Below, in pieces: positions 54,380-63,119 of a stretch of DNA of 64,000 nucleotides; within the stretch, counting starts at the first letter, position 1, and each line of letters begins with the position of its first letter. The notes under the pieces are model-generated. The model did no database searches, had not been told where the DNA came from, and saw only the letters and a program-made list of their open reading frames with translations. This stretch comes from Paraburkholderia sp. BL10I2N1. Its GTDB lineage: Bacteria > Pseudomonadota > Gammaproteobacteria > Burkholderiales > Burkholderiaceae. The position numbers were made by a program, and so were the translations under genes. Location: the NCBI RefSeq assembly GCF_004361815.1, contig NZ_SNWA01000002.1, positions 1,426,001-1,490,000 of the forward strand, given 5' to 3'.

Positions 54380-56008
54380 TCACGTGTCGGACAGGCGGCG
54401 GCTCGCCGTTTGCGCGGCGGGAACGCTGATCGGCTCAGCGCCGCCCTGAGCTAACGGTTCCGACTGATGGGCCTGGCCCGTCTGCGCGGCAGCGCTCACT
54501 CGTCTTTGAATCACCGCACGCCGAAGTCCGAAGCAGATCTGAGCCAGCAGCAACAAGGCGCAAAGCGTGATCAGCACGGCGCTGATCGGATGTTCGACAA
54601 AGATCATCATGTCACCGCGTGACAGCAGCAGTGCCCGGCGAAAGTTCTCTTCGAATGGTCGCCCGAGCACGAAGCCGAGCAGGATCGGCGCGACGGGAAA
54701 GTCAAGTGCGAGAAGGACCGCGCCGACTACGCCGAAGAAGAGTGCCTCGCCAACCTCGAAAAGCGAGTTATTCGTGGAGTACACCCCTATGGCAATAAAG
54801 CCCATCGCCAACGGCAAAAGGTAGCGGTAAGGCACCTTCAGCATTCTGACCCAGATGCCGATCATCGGTAGGTTCATGATCATCAGCAACACATTGCCAA
54901 TCCAGAAGCTTGCGATCAAGCCCCAGAAGATGTCCGGGTGTTCCCTGATCATTTGGGGGCCCGGCTGAACGCCTTGAATCAGTAGCGCGCCAAGAATGAG
55001 CGCCATCACCGCGTCGCCCGGAATGCCGAGACTCATCGTCGGGATGAAATCGACCTGCGTCTTGGAATGGGATGCGGCTTCCGGAGCTGCAACGCCCTCA
55101 AGTGCGCCATGACCGAAGCGACCGGGCTTGCGAGATACCTTGCGCTCGAATGCATATGCTACGAACGACGCTACCGTCGGACCGGTCCCCGGCATTGCGC
55201 CGAAGACCGTACCTACCAACGTTCCGCGGATCGTTGGCCAGAATGCCTGCTTGATGTCAGTCCTGCTCGGCAGCATATCCCTGAAGCCGACGTCCATCTT
55301 CTCGTTGCTGGACGTGACCGCGTGCATGCGGTTGATACTGACGAGGAAATCAGCCACACCGAAAAGGCCAAGTGCTAGCGCAACGAGTTCGATCTTGTCG
55401 GAGAGCTCCAGAAATCCAAACGTGAACCGTTGCACGCCGCTGGTAACATCCGTGCCGACGATGCCGAGGAGCAATCCCACGGTGGTCATGGCAACGCCCT
55501 TGAGCGGTGAGCCGCGAGCCATCGTCGAGCCTGCCAGCAGGCCGAGCAGCATGATCGAGAAGATTTCCGCAGGTCCGAAATTGAAGGCGATTCGTACTAG
55601 CAGCGGCGAAGCGATGATCATCACGACGATGCCGAACGATGCGGCGAAGAACGATGCAAACATCGCGACGCCCAGCGCGGTTCCGCCTCTTCCAGCCCTG
55701 GCCATCGGGTACCCGTCGAGGCAGGTTACCGCATGCGGCGGGTGCGATGGCAGGTTCAGCAGGATCGCACCTATCGCGCCGCCATACATCGATCCGTAGA
55801 AGATCCCGGCCAGCATCAGGACGGCGGGTACCGGATGCATGGAATAGGTGATCGGCAGGAGCATCGAGATGGCCGTCAGTGCGCCGAGCCCCGGTAAAAC
55901 ACCTATCAAGTTGCCTATCAGAACACCGACGAACGACCACCAAAGGTTGTGAGGTTGCAGCGCAATCTCGAAGCCGTACCAGAGGTTTGTGAGCGAATCG
56001 GTCAGCAT
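54380..56008 (-). CDS. tctA: Tripartite tricarboxylate transporter large permease TctA
   Basis: 542 residues with about 11-12 membrane helices. Family motifs include NLIGVLPGLGALTAISMLLP near residue 35, FYGSMYGGAIGAILLNLPSH, VFGAMPGTGPTVASFVAYAF and AASHSKTQVDFIPTMSLGIP. The paired P-G-x-G/T-x-x motifs are characteristic of TctA. It should transport a carboxylic acid delivered by a periplasmic binding protein. It starts three bases after the TctB stop. The expected TctC gene is not adjacent; one lies at 60880-61878 on the same strand. Confidence 0.95.
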   Translation of the reverse strand: MLTDSLTNLWYGFEIALQPHNLWWSFVGVLIGNLIGVLPGLGALTAISMLLPITYSMHPVPAVLMLAGIFYGSMYGGAIGAILLNLPSHPPHAVTCLDGYPMARAGRGGTALGVAMFASFFAASFGIVVMIIASPLLVRIAFNFGPAEIFSIMLLGLLAGSTMARGSPLKGVAMTTVGLLLGIVGTDVTSGVQRFTFGFLELSDKIELVALALGLFGVADFLVSINRMHAVTSSNEKMDVGFRDMLPSRTDIKQAFWPTIRGTLVGTVFGAMPGTGPTVASFVAYAFERKVSRKPGRFGHGALEGVAAPEAASHSKTQVDFIPTMSLGIPGDAVMALILGALLIQGVQPGPQMIREHPDIFWGLIASFWIGNVLLMIMNLPMIGIWVRMLKVPYRYLLPLAMGFIAIGVYSTNNSLFEVGEALFFGVVGAVLLALDFPVAPILLGFVLGRPFEENFRRALLLSRGDMMIFVEHPISAVLITLCALLLLAQICFGLRRAVIQRRVSAAAQTGQAHQSEPLAQGGAEPISVPAAQTASRRLSDT

Positions 56009-56011
56009 GGC

Positions 56012-56491
56012 TCAGGCACCTCCCCACGTAAACAGCGGAAAGGACATTCGCAGCACGCCCCATATCACGACAACCGCAAATACCAGCATGATCGCCATGA
56101 GCAGCACGCCGTCCTTCGGCTTATTGTCGCGGTCACCCATCGCCGCGATAAAAACGACCGCGGCGCAGGCGGGCAACAAGCCCCCATAACGGCCCAGAAT
56201 GACGAATGCGATCAACGCACCAACGATGCACGCCCAGCCTCGCCACTCTGGCGGCAACGTCTTCGAATTGACCACATCTGCAGGCGCATGCTCGAGCCAA
56301 GCCGCAACGGCTATGGCCGTGCCGGCAAGCATCAATAAGGCCCCCAACGCGATCGGGAAAAAGCCCGGCCCCATTTGCCGCAGCGTTCCGACACTGTATG
56401 TCGCGCCCATGACAGCTGCGCTCGCACCAATCAGTATCATCAAGCCGCCACCAAGATAGTCCTTCGGTAGCGAAACCAATGGATTCGGCAT
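56012..56491 (-). CDS. tctB: Tripartite tricarboxylate transporter small permease TctB
   Basis: About 159 residues with four membrane helices: GLMILIGASAAVMGATYSVG, FFPIALGALLMLAGTAIAVA, WACIVGALIAFVILGRYGGL and VLLMAIMLVFAVVVIWGVL. The start at MPNPLVSLPKDYLGGG follows a GGAGGAAGG ribosome site; the frame is open five codons further. The R-Q-M-G-P-G-F-F-P segment after helix 1 is typical of TctB. It pairs with TctA, three bases away. Confidence 0.92.
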   Translation of the reverse strand: MPNPLVSLPKDYLGGGLMILIGASAAVMGATYSVGTLRQMGPGFFPIALGALLMLAGTAIAVAAWLEHAPADVVNSKTLPPEWRGWACIVGALIAFVILGRYGGLLPACAAVVFIAAMGDRDNKPKDGVLLMAIMLVFAVVVIWGVLRMSFPLFTWGGA

Positions 56492-56829
56492 TCGTCCTTC
56501 CTCCAATTGCCAGACAGCTTCCGAACCCGTGATCGCCGATCACCCTCGAACATAAAGGCAGCTCGCGAACAGGACTCAGTCGTGCCTTGTCTCCGATATT
56601 TACTATGTGAACTCTGGTAGCCGGATGATCGTGCAAGAGTAGTGTATGACTCACTCGGCGCCCGATCTATGCGCCCCGCCGGCAAGCAGTTTTGCGCGCG
56701 GCGGCAAGACATTCGGAGAGCCTGCCGTACCCGCTCATCTTTGCGAGCGCGAGCAAGCAGCTTCGCACACTCGTGCGTTGACTTTGCTGATGGCACACTC
56801 CTAAGCTCGTCCGAGCCACCGGAGAAATC
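56492..56829. other. Divergent promoter region between TctB and SDR
   Basis: About 340 bases without a supported gene. It should hold promoters for both directions; no box could be chosen with confidence. Confidence 0.4.
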
Positions 56830-57639
56830 ATGACCAACAAAACTGCTGTTGTCACAGGCGGCGCGTCCGGGATCGGGCGGCGCACTGTCGAACGCCTGAT
56901 TGCCGAAGACTGGACCGTATGGTCCCTGGACGTTTGTGGACATGCACTGGACCAGTATGCGCCATTGCAGACTTCGGGAAACCGACTGCGTCACCTCCAA
57001 TGCGACGTGGCCGACGTCGAGAGCGTCCGGTCCGCATTCGAGGCCATCCGCCGCCAGACGGCGAAACTCGACGCCCTGATCTGTTCCGCTGGCGTGATCC
57101 GCGTCGGAGCGCTCGAAGAGCACACGCCAGAAGATGTGGATCTGCTGCTCGGCGTGAACGTCAAGGGTCCATGGTTGACAGTGCGCGAAGCGCTTCCGCT
57201 TTTGCGCGAGCGGTCAAGTGTTGTCCATCCAGCGCGCGTGGTGATGGTCGGCTCCTGTGCCGGCATCCGGCCCAAGCCTGGTTCGGGCTTCTACGCGGCG
57301 ACGAAGGCAGCACTCCATTTGCTCACCCGCGTGCTTGCCGTCGAGTTGGGACCCTCCGGCGTTGTCGTCAACGCCGTCGCGCCCGGAACCGTGGCAACGC
57401 CGATGCTGGAGGGCGCAGCCAAAACCGATGTCACTTCGTTGTACAAGCCGACCGGTGAATCGCCGCTAGGCCGCATCGCCGAACCGGACGACATCGCCGA
57501 TGTCATCCTGTTCTTCCTTAGCGATGCGGCTCGGTACGTTAACGGGACAGTGCTCCCTGTCGACGGCGGGACGCGCGCCGCCTTCTATACCGGCAATGCC
57601 ACCAAGCGGCGGGTGGCAGCTAGTATGGTGCGTCATTAA
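56830..57639 (+). CDS. Short-chain dehydrogenase/reductase, C-terminus replaced by IS630-family insertion
   Basis: 269 residues. Cofactor loop TGGASGIGRRTVERL at residue 9, NAG-like ICSAGVIRVGAL, catalytic Ser in VMVGSCAGIRP (Ser-Cys), YAATKAALHLL (Tyr-x-x-x-Lys), and VNGTVLPVDGG near the end. GGAGA precedes the ATG. The last five codons (SMVRH) come from the inserted element. Without it the frame would read AARSLDETPQ and stop at 58813-58815, overlapping the next gene by ATGA. The core is intact, so the enzyme probably still folds; its link to the following gene is broken or weakened. Confidence 0.92.
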   Translation: MTNKTAVVTGGASGIGRRTVERLIAEDWTVWSLDVCGHALDQYAPLQTSGNRLRHLQCDVADVESVRSAFEAIRRQTAKLDALICSAGVIRVGALEEHTPEDVDLLLGVNVKGPWLTVREALPLLRERSSVVHPARVVMVGSCAGIRPKPGSGFYAATKAALHLLTRVLAVELGPSGVVVNAVAPGTVATPMLEGAAKTDVTSLYKPTGESPLGRIAEPDDIADVILFFLSDAARYVNGTVLPVDGGTRAAFYTGNATKRRVAASMVRH

Positions 57640-58786
57640 TAATGCAACTTAATCGCGATTTGCGAGTCTCCTTTATTTGGTGGGAGAACTCATGAGAATC
57701 GCGGCTAAAGTTGAGCTGAGCGAAGCACAGCGCGAACAGTTAGAGACATGGGCTAAAGGTCGGAGGGTCCCGGTTCGACTGGCCGAGCGTGCCAAGATGA
57801 TTTTGCTCGCGGCGCAGGGCAAGACGGACAAAGAGATCGGTGCGGACCTTGCTATCTGGCGAGGCACGGTGGCACGCTGGCGCGCTCGCTTTATAGCTGA
57901 CGGTGTGACCGGCATCGAGGGGGATGAGACGCGACCCGGGCGCAAGCCGAAGATCTCTGCCCGCAAGGTCAAGAGCATCGTGACGCTGACGACGCAGCAG
58001 CGTCCGGATAACGCGACGCATTGGAGCACGCGCAGCATGGCAGCGGTGGCCGGCGTCAGTGCCGCGAGCGTGCGGCGCATCTGGCAGGCGCACGGCCTCA
58101 AGCCGCATCGGGTAGAGAGCTTCAAGGTATCGAACGACAAGCACTTCGTCGAGAAACTCGAGGACATCGTTGGGCTGTATCTCGATCCCCCGGAGCACGC
58201 ATTGGTCTTGTGCTGCGATGAGAAGAGCCAGATCCAGGCGCTTGACCGGACCCAGCCGGGATTGCCGCTCAAGCGTGGTCGCTGTCAAACGATGACACAC
58301 GATTACAAGCGCCATGGTGTGACGACGCTGTTTGCCGCGATGAACACGCTCGACGGGAGTGTCATTGGCCAGTGCCAGACAAAACATCGTCACCAGGAGT
58401 GGCTGAGCTTCTTGCGCAAGATCGATCGCAACACGCCCACGGGCAAGGAACTGCATTTGATCGCTGACAACTATGCAACTCATAAGCATCCTGAGGTAAA
58501 GGCGTGGCTTGCCAAGCATCCGCGATTCCACATGCATTTCACGCCCACCAGTGCCTCCTGGCTCAACATGGTCGAACGCTTCTTTCGTGACTTGTCAGAG
58601 AACCAGTTGCGACGTGCGGTCTTCCGCTCGGTACCTGAATTGATCTCCACCATCGACCAGTACGTGGAGAAGCACAATCGTCATCCGAAACCGTTCATCT
58701 GGACAGCAAAGGCTTCCGACATCCTGGCCAAAGTCACGCGTGCCAGGTCCAAGCTGAATAAGATGCAATCCGTTTGACGCAGACCA
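57624..58786 (+). mobile_element. IS630-family insertion sequence
   Basis: Both flanks show CTAG (57620-57623 and 58787-58790), which fits an IS630-type insertion at TA with duplication of the target. The ends share TGCGTCA (57629-57635; inverted at 58775-58781) and a further match around ATGCA-CTT. It holds one IS630 transposase gene. Removing it with one CTAG joins two genes in an ATGA overlap, so the insertion is clean and probably recent. Confidence 0.88.
57692..58777 (+). CDS. IS630-family transposase
   Basis: 361 residues from MRIAAKVELSEAQREQLETW, with GGGAG upstream. The frame is open five codons further to a TTG. N-terminal helix-turn-helix segments (TDKEIGADLAIWRGTVARWR; AAVAGVSAASVRRIWQAHGL) precede the catalytic domain with DDE residues in LVLCCDEKSQIQALDRTQPG, LHLIADNYATHKHPEV and PTSASWLNMVERFF. 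Order and spacing are those of IS630/Tc1-like enzymes. Confidence 0.94.
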   Translation: MRIAAKVELSEAQREQLETWAKGRRVPVRLAERAKMILLAAQGKTDKEIGADLAIWRGTVARWRARFIADGVTGIEGDETRPGRKPKISARKVKSIVTLTTQQRPDNATHWSTRSMAAVAGVSAASVRRIWQAHGLKPHRVESFKVSNDKHFVEKLEDIVGLYLDPPEHALVLCCDEKSQIQALDRTQPGLPLKRGRCQTMTHDYKRHGVTTLFAAMNTLDGSVIGQCQTKHRHQEWLSFLRKIDRNTPTGKELHLIADNYATHKHPEVKAWLAKHPRFHMHFTPTSASWLNMVERFFRDLSENQLRRAVFRSVPELISTIDQYVEKHNRHPKPFIWTAKASDILAKVTRARSKLNKMQSV

Positions 58787-58811
58787 CTAGATCCCTCGAT
58801 GAGACTCCACA

Positions 58812-59780
58812 ATGACAGGACCCGTCATGAAAGCGATACTTGCAACGCCCGCCGGTGCACAGCCCGGCGACACCCCGGTGCCGCGCCCTGAGCCCGACCA
58901 GATCCTCGTGCGTGTCGGCGCGGCAAGTCTGAACCGCGCCGATCTTTCAGGCGTAGCAGCGAAAGATGGCAAGGTGATTGGCATGGAGTGGGCCGGCGAA
59001 ATCGCCGGGGTAGGATCTGCCGTGACCGAATGGAGACCTGGCGACCGCGTGATGTGCACAGGGACCGGCGCATACGCGGAATACGCCGTCACGGATCGGG
59101 GCCGCGCCATGCGTATCCCGGACGGCATCGCTTTCGAGGAGGCAACGGTCCTCATGCTCGCGTGCCAGACCATGCACAACGCAATCGTTACTGCAGGCCG
59201 CATGCAACGCGGCGAGATACTCATGATCCACGGTGCCAGCTCCGGTGTCGGCCTCATGGGCATGCAGATCGGGAAACTTCTCGGAGCAGGCGCTGTGATC
59301 GGCACTTCGACGAACAGCGTAAGGCGTAGCCGGCTCCAGGAATTCGGCGCGGATTATGCGCTGGATGCGTCCGCGCCCGACTGGGTAGAGAAAATCCTTG
59401 ACGCAACTGCCGGAAAGGGCGTGGATGTCATCGTGGACCAGGTGAGCGGACCAGCCTTCAACCAGACCATGAAGACCTGCGCCAAGCTTGGTCGCATCGT
59501 CAATGTCGGCCGGCTCGGAGGCAGTGAGGGTGTTGTTGATTTCAATTGGCATGCGCTGCGTCGCATCTCATACATGGGAGTCACTTTCCGTACGCGGTCA
59601 GTAGATGAGATTCGCGACCTCACGGCACTGATGGCACGTGACTTGTCGGCCGCCATTGCCGATCGCAGATTGCGGCTGCCGATCGATCGCGTGTTCCCCC
59701 TCGAGCAGGCCGCCGCGGCCCTTGACCGTATGAGCTCGAACGCCCATTTCGGCAAGATCGTCCTGTCCGTCCCCGCCTGA
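58812..59780 (+). CDS. Zinc-independent quinone oxidoreductase-like dehydrogenase (MDR superfamily)
   Basis: 322 residues from MTGPVMKAILATPAGAQPGD; the ATG at 58812 is preferred because it overlapped the SDR stop before the IS630 insertion. MKAILATP at 58827 is possible. Motifs: GMEWAGEIAGVGSAVTEWRP and GDRVM for the GroES-like domain, HGASSGVGLMGMQIGKLLGA for NADPH binding, and ALDRMSSNAHFGKIVL at the end. No structural-zinc cysteines are seen, as in quinone oxidoreductases. It likely reduces a quinone or an alpha,beta-unsaturated ketone. It converges on the Ldh-type gene. Confidence 0.9.
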   Translation: MTGPVMKAILATPAGAQPGDTPVPRPEPDQILVRVGAASLNRADLSGVAAKDGKVIGMEWAGEIAGVGSAVTEWRPGDRVMCTGTGAYAEYAVTDRGRAMRIPDGIAFEEATVLMLACQTMHNAIVTAGRMQRGEILMIHGASSGVGLMGMQIGKLLGAGAVIGTSTNSVRRSRLQEFGADYALDASAPDWVEKILDATAGKGVDVIVDQVSGPAFNQTMKTCAKLGRIVNVGRLGGSEGVVDFNWHALRRISYMGVTFRTRSVDEIRDLTALMARDLSAAIADRRLRLPIDRVFPLEQAAAALDRMSSNAHFGKIVLSVPA

Positions 59781-59814
59781 CTCCTGCCTCCATTGCGCAG
59801 GCATGAATCCTGAA

Positions 59815-59850
59815 CAAAAAATGCCGCCCAGCGTTTTTGCTGGACGGCAT
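59815..59850 (-). terminator. Rho-independent terminator between convergent genes
   Basis: The stem ATGCCGCCCAGC (59821-59832) pairs with GCTGGACGGCAT (59839-59850) with one mismatch, around the loop GTTTTT. Read on the minus strand it is followed by six T residues, so it terminates the Ldh-type gene that ends at 59884. It could also slow transcription arriving from the plus strand. Confidence 0.85.
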
Positions 59851-59883
59851 GACAGGCTCCGATGGCCCTCGCGATTCGCGAGT

Positions 59884-60858
59884 TTACTCCTCCGTAAGGC
59901 GGCGGTAGATCTCGTCTTCGATCTCGATCCATCCACGCGCGCGCCCTTCGGCCAGGCGCGCATCGGTTGCGCTTCCAGGCACCCTCACGGGACCGCCGCC
60001 CTCGATGGGACGGGAGCCTTCGATGGACGAACGCAAGACGCCGATGCGCTGCTTGAATTCGTCGAGCGGCATCAAGAGTTCCGGGTTGATCGTCATGAAA
60101 AGATACCCCCACTTACCCGCCTCACCTACGATGGGATCGCTACCTGCAAGAATGCCGAGTGCCTGCACAATCAGTGAGACGCTAAAACCGCGCGCACCGC
60201 CCCAACCGAGAATAGCACCTGCGAGCGCCGCAGCAGGGTCCGTGGTCCGCCGCCCTTGCGGATCAACAGCGCAGTCAGGCGGAAGCGGCTTGCCGAGTTG
60301 CCCGTGATAAATGACGTCGCCCCACATGAGCTGGGAGGTGGCGAAGTCGATCACAAGTGGCGAGGGGTCACCGGGAAATGCAAACGCGATCGGGTTCGTT
60401 CCCAGCAAACTGTCGGCGCCGCCATGTGGCGCGACTCGAGCCGTCGAGTTCGCGGCATGGATCGAGATGAAGCCCTCGTTTGCGGGAGGCTCGACGTAAT
60501 AGCGAAGCAGGCCGGAGAACCAGCTGTTGTTCACGCCCACAATGCCGACGCCGCTCGCCTTGGCAAGTGCCATGGCCTTCTTCATCGCCATGACAGATGT
60601 GACATAGCCGTTGACATTCGCCCCGTCGATCAGCGCGGATTTATCTGTCTCCTTCACGGTCCGGATTGTGCCGCCGGTTCCGGTCTTGCGCAGCCGTTCG
60701 GCCATGGGAATCAGCCTCGGCAGGCCGGCATACGCATGTCCGGCAAGCATTGCGTAGATGAGGTGGTCCGCGACCATTCGTGCGTGTTCCTCGGACATGC
60801 CGCGCCGCACGAGGAAGGCGACCGCCACCCCGTGGGCTTCGGTGGTATTGATCTTCAC
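59884..60858 (-). CDS. Ldh family oxidoreductase (malate/L-sulfolactate-like dehydrogenase)
   Basis: 324 residues starting with GTG (MKINTTEAHGVAVAFLVRRG), which has AAGGAG upstream. Family pieces: HLIYAMLAGHAYAGLPRLIP, GVGIVGVNNSWFSGLLRYYV, PHGGADSLLGTNPIAFAFPG, and the C-terminal GVLRSSIEGSRPIEGGGPVR. This is the Ldh_2 fold, an NAD(P)-dependent dehydrogenase of 2-hydroxy acids unrelated to classical lactate dehydrogenase. It lies 21 bases after the Bug-type binding protein gene, so the imported acid could be its substrate. Confidence 0.92.
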   Translation of the reverse strand: MKINTTEAHGVAVAFLVRRGMSEEHARMVADHLIYAMLAGHAYAGLPRLIPMAERLRKTGTGGTIRTVKETDKSALIDGANVNGYVTSVMAMKKAMALAKASGVGIVGVNNSWFSGLLRYYVEPPANEGFISIHAANSTARVAPHGGADSLLGTNPIAFAFPGDPSPLVIDFATSQLMWGDVIYHGQLGKPLPPDCAVDPQGRRTTDPAAALAGAILGWGGARGFSVSLIVQALGILAGSDPIVGEAGKWGYLFMTINPELLMPLDEFKQRIGVLRSSIEGSRPIEGGGPVRVPGSATDARLAEGRARGWIEIEDEIYRRLTEE

Positions 60859-60879
60859 TGGGTTCTCCTTCAGAGACAG

Positions 60880-61878
60880 TTACTGAGGCTTGAAATGGAT
60901 ACTCGCAAGAAAATCGCGCCATTGCTTTGTTTCTGTTTCGATCTCCTGCGCAAAAAGCTGTGGGTTGGACTTGGGTATGAAGCCGGAGAAAGTCGATTCG
61001 ATGCGATTTTTTATATCCGGTGCCGTTGACGCCGCGTAGATGTCCGCGGCGATGCGGTCGAGCACGCTTGACGGCGTGCCCTTTGGCGCGAACACACCAT
61101 TCCAGAGGACCGGGTAAAACCCCCTGTACCCGGCTTCACGCACCGTCTGGACACTCGGCAACTCGGGGAAGCGTTCCTCGCCGAACGCCGCGATGGGGTA
61201 GATGCTGCCGTCGGCGATATGTCCCTTCAGCGCAGCAGGCGTGTTCTCGAGTACCTGCACCTCGTTGCGAATCAGTGCGAGCATGATGGGCATCGTGCCG
61301 TTGTAATTCACCTCGGAATACTTCACGCCGAGCCCCCTGAAAACAAACCCGGCGCTCATATTGAAAGCGGTCCCTGGCCCTGTGCCACCGTAGAAAATTC
61401 CGCCTGGTGCAGATTCGCTGAGCGTGGCAAGTTCGTGGAGGTTTTTCGCCTTGGCATATGTAACGGCATTCGTGGCAAGCACCATCTTGAACTTGAGGTA
61501 CTTGAGCACGGGCGCGAGTTCGACCTGGGGATCGAAGTGCACGTTCGCATTGGTCAGCTTGGCCATGCTGGTGCTAAGGCTTCCGAGCAGTAACGTGTGA
61601 CCGTCAGGCTTCGAACGCATGACATAGGCAACGCCGATCATGGTGCTCGCCCCTGGCATGTTCTGCACGATCACCGGCTGCTTCCACAGGGCCGAAAGCT
61701 TCGGCGCGATCATCCGTGCCCAAAGATCTGCCGTATTACCAGGCTCATAGGGAACGATCAACGTCACCTGCCTGCCTGGAAACTCGCTCGCCGCCGCGAG
61801 ACCCGGTGTGAGTCCGCCGGCCAGCAAGCCAGCGAGCGCGAGGCACGCGTCACGGCGGTTCATGCGCGAAAAACTCAT
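60880..61878 (-). CDS. Bug/TctC-family periplasmic solute-binding protein
   Basis: 332 residues. The signal peptide contains twin Arg (MSFSRMNRRDACLALAGLL) and ends near AAASEFPGR. The mature start FPGRQVTLIVPYEPGNTADL and VVQNMPGA-type piece PVIVQNMPGASTMIGVAYVM are hallmarks of Bug proteins. Then GGTGPGTAFNMSAGFVFRGL and GVFAPKGTPSSVLDRIAADI. It captures a carboxylic acid in the periplasm for a TctA/TctB permease. The nearest permease pair is at 54380-56491, interrupted from this gene by other units. First in a unit with the Ldh-type gene. Confidence 0.93.
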   Translation of the reverse strand: MSFSRMNRRDACLALAGLLAGGLTPGLAAASEFPGRQVTLIVPYEPGNTADLWARMIAPKLSALWKQPVIVQNMPGASTMIGVAYVMRSKPDGHTLLLGSLSTSMAKLTNANVHFDPQVELAPVLKYLKFKMVLATNAVTYAKAKNLHELATLSESAPGGIFYGGTGPGTAFNMSAGFVFRGLGVKYSEVNYNGTMPIMLALIRNEVQVLENTPAALKGHIADGSIYPIAAFGEERFPELPSVQTVREAGYRGFYPVLWNGVFAPKGTPSSVLDRIAADIYAASTAPDIKNRIESTFSGFIPKSNPQLFAQEIETETKQWRDFLASIHFKPQ

Positions 61879-61968
61879 GAATGTCTCCGTACGTATTTGG
61901 AATGTTCGTCCCGGCTTGGACCGGGATCTGCACGTGGCCCGGATGGGTCCGCGCTACCGCCAGCTGTC

Positions 61969-62550
61969 TCAACTGCCCGTCTTCGTCTCCAGATAGTCCG
62001 GATCCTCCAATTCCGGCGCCACGTTGCTCGGCAGGCCGAGTTCGAATGTGTTGAGCGTGAACGATGCCAGGCAGTAGTAGCCCAGAATTGCGACAAGCTC
62101 CGCCATCCCGCGCTCGCCGAGCTGCTCGATGCCGCGTGCGTAAAGCTGCTCAGGCACCCGGCTCGTCGAGAGGAGCGTCGAAGAGACCTCGTAGACCGCT
62201 CGCATGCGGTCTTCGCTGATGGCTGGCGCGCGACGCGCCGCGATGGCCTCGACAACCTGCGGGTCGAGTCCCGATTTCAGCGCTATTGCCTTATGCGCGT
62301 TCCATTGCACGTGCGCAGTCCAATGCCGGGCGCACACGAGAATGGCGAGCTCACTGAGCCGCGGCTCGAGCGTTGTTTGATAGCGAAGCAGCTCACCCAG
62401 CTTCTGCACGCGTCTTGCGAGCTCCGGGTTTCGCAACCAGGCAATCATCGGAGCGGGCACTTTGCCGCGCGGCCCACTTATCACTTCTGCACAAACAGCT
62501 GCCTGTTCAGGGGTCATGGCCTCTTCCGCTGGCATTTCCAGTCGTGGCAT
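61969..62550 (-). CDS. Carboxymuconolactone decarboxylase-family protein
   Basis: 193 residues. The CMD-type helix pair is in ELAILVCARHWTAHVQWNAH and ALKSGLDPQVVEAIAARRAP, with the E-x-x-I-x-x-x-A-R-x-W...H pattern of this family and no CxxC. The start has AGGAG eight bases upstream. It is 90 bases upstream of the binding-protein gene on the same strand. The true reaction of this subgroup is not established; it is common in aromatic-acid and lignin-monomer clusters. Confidence 0.88.
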   Translation of the reverse strand: MPRLEMPAEEAMTPEQAAVCAEVISGPRGKVPAPMIAWLRNPELARRVQKLGELLRYQTTLEPRLSELAILVCARHWTAHVQWNAHKAIALKSGLDPQVVEAIAARRAPAISEDRMRAVYEVSSTLLSTSRVPEQLYARGIEQLGERGMAELVAILGYYCLASFTLNTFELGLPSNVAPELEDPDYLETKTGS

Positions 62551-62571
62551 AAAATTGCTCCTTTCGATTGA

Positions 62572-62715
62572 CTACCAAACGGCGCCCATGCGGTCCATCG
62601 GAATCGGCCCGTTGCGCTTTGTCACCGGTTCTTCACCACCAGCAGCGCCACGCTGCTTCACCAAGTGGTGCTCCACCAGCGGCGTATGCATCATGCCGAC
62701 CACTACCGTGTTCGC
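62572..62715 (-). pseudogene. SDR C-terminal fragment
   Basis: The minus-strand frame reads ANTVVVGMMHTPLVEHHLVK, then NGPIPMDRMGAVW and TAG. It is clearly related to VNTVVVGMMDTPTVKTRITK and IPIGHMGDAWDIANAV of the SDR at 49608-50423. The cofactor loop and catalytic Tyr-Lys are absent and no start is present, so this is a remnant. Confidence 0.8.
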
Positions 62716-63119
62716 ATCTGATTACCTGCACCGATATGGAGAATTCTAGGAAGTGGCTGAGTGCTTGCATACGGAGTTGGGCGACAAGGATCCTTGCCCG
62801 TGAAGCAAAGACCTCCTCGCGTTGAACCGTTGAACGTTCCGCGATGGCACGCGCCAAGGGCCGATCCTTATCGGCGATCGATCTGCGGTGCCCCACAAGG
62901 ACGGTCGATCCAAGGCGGTCGTCATACGCTTAGCCCGCTCTTTAAACGGGCGCGTAATCCGACGACAAGAGGTGGGAGTAGATGGTGCTTGGTAGTGGAC
63001 TGAGCCAAGCGCTCAGAGATCGGCGGGAATGCCTTTAGTATGTGGCCACGGGAAGACGGTCATCGGCGCCAAACGCGCGTGCCGCTCCCCATGTCGATGT
63101 TCGTGGTGCAGTTGCCGCC
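62716..63119. other. Gene-free interval
   Basis: About 400 bases between the SDR fragment and the CoA-transferase gene with no frame I can support. Likely decayed DNA upstream of the SDR remnant. Confidence 0.4.
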
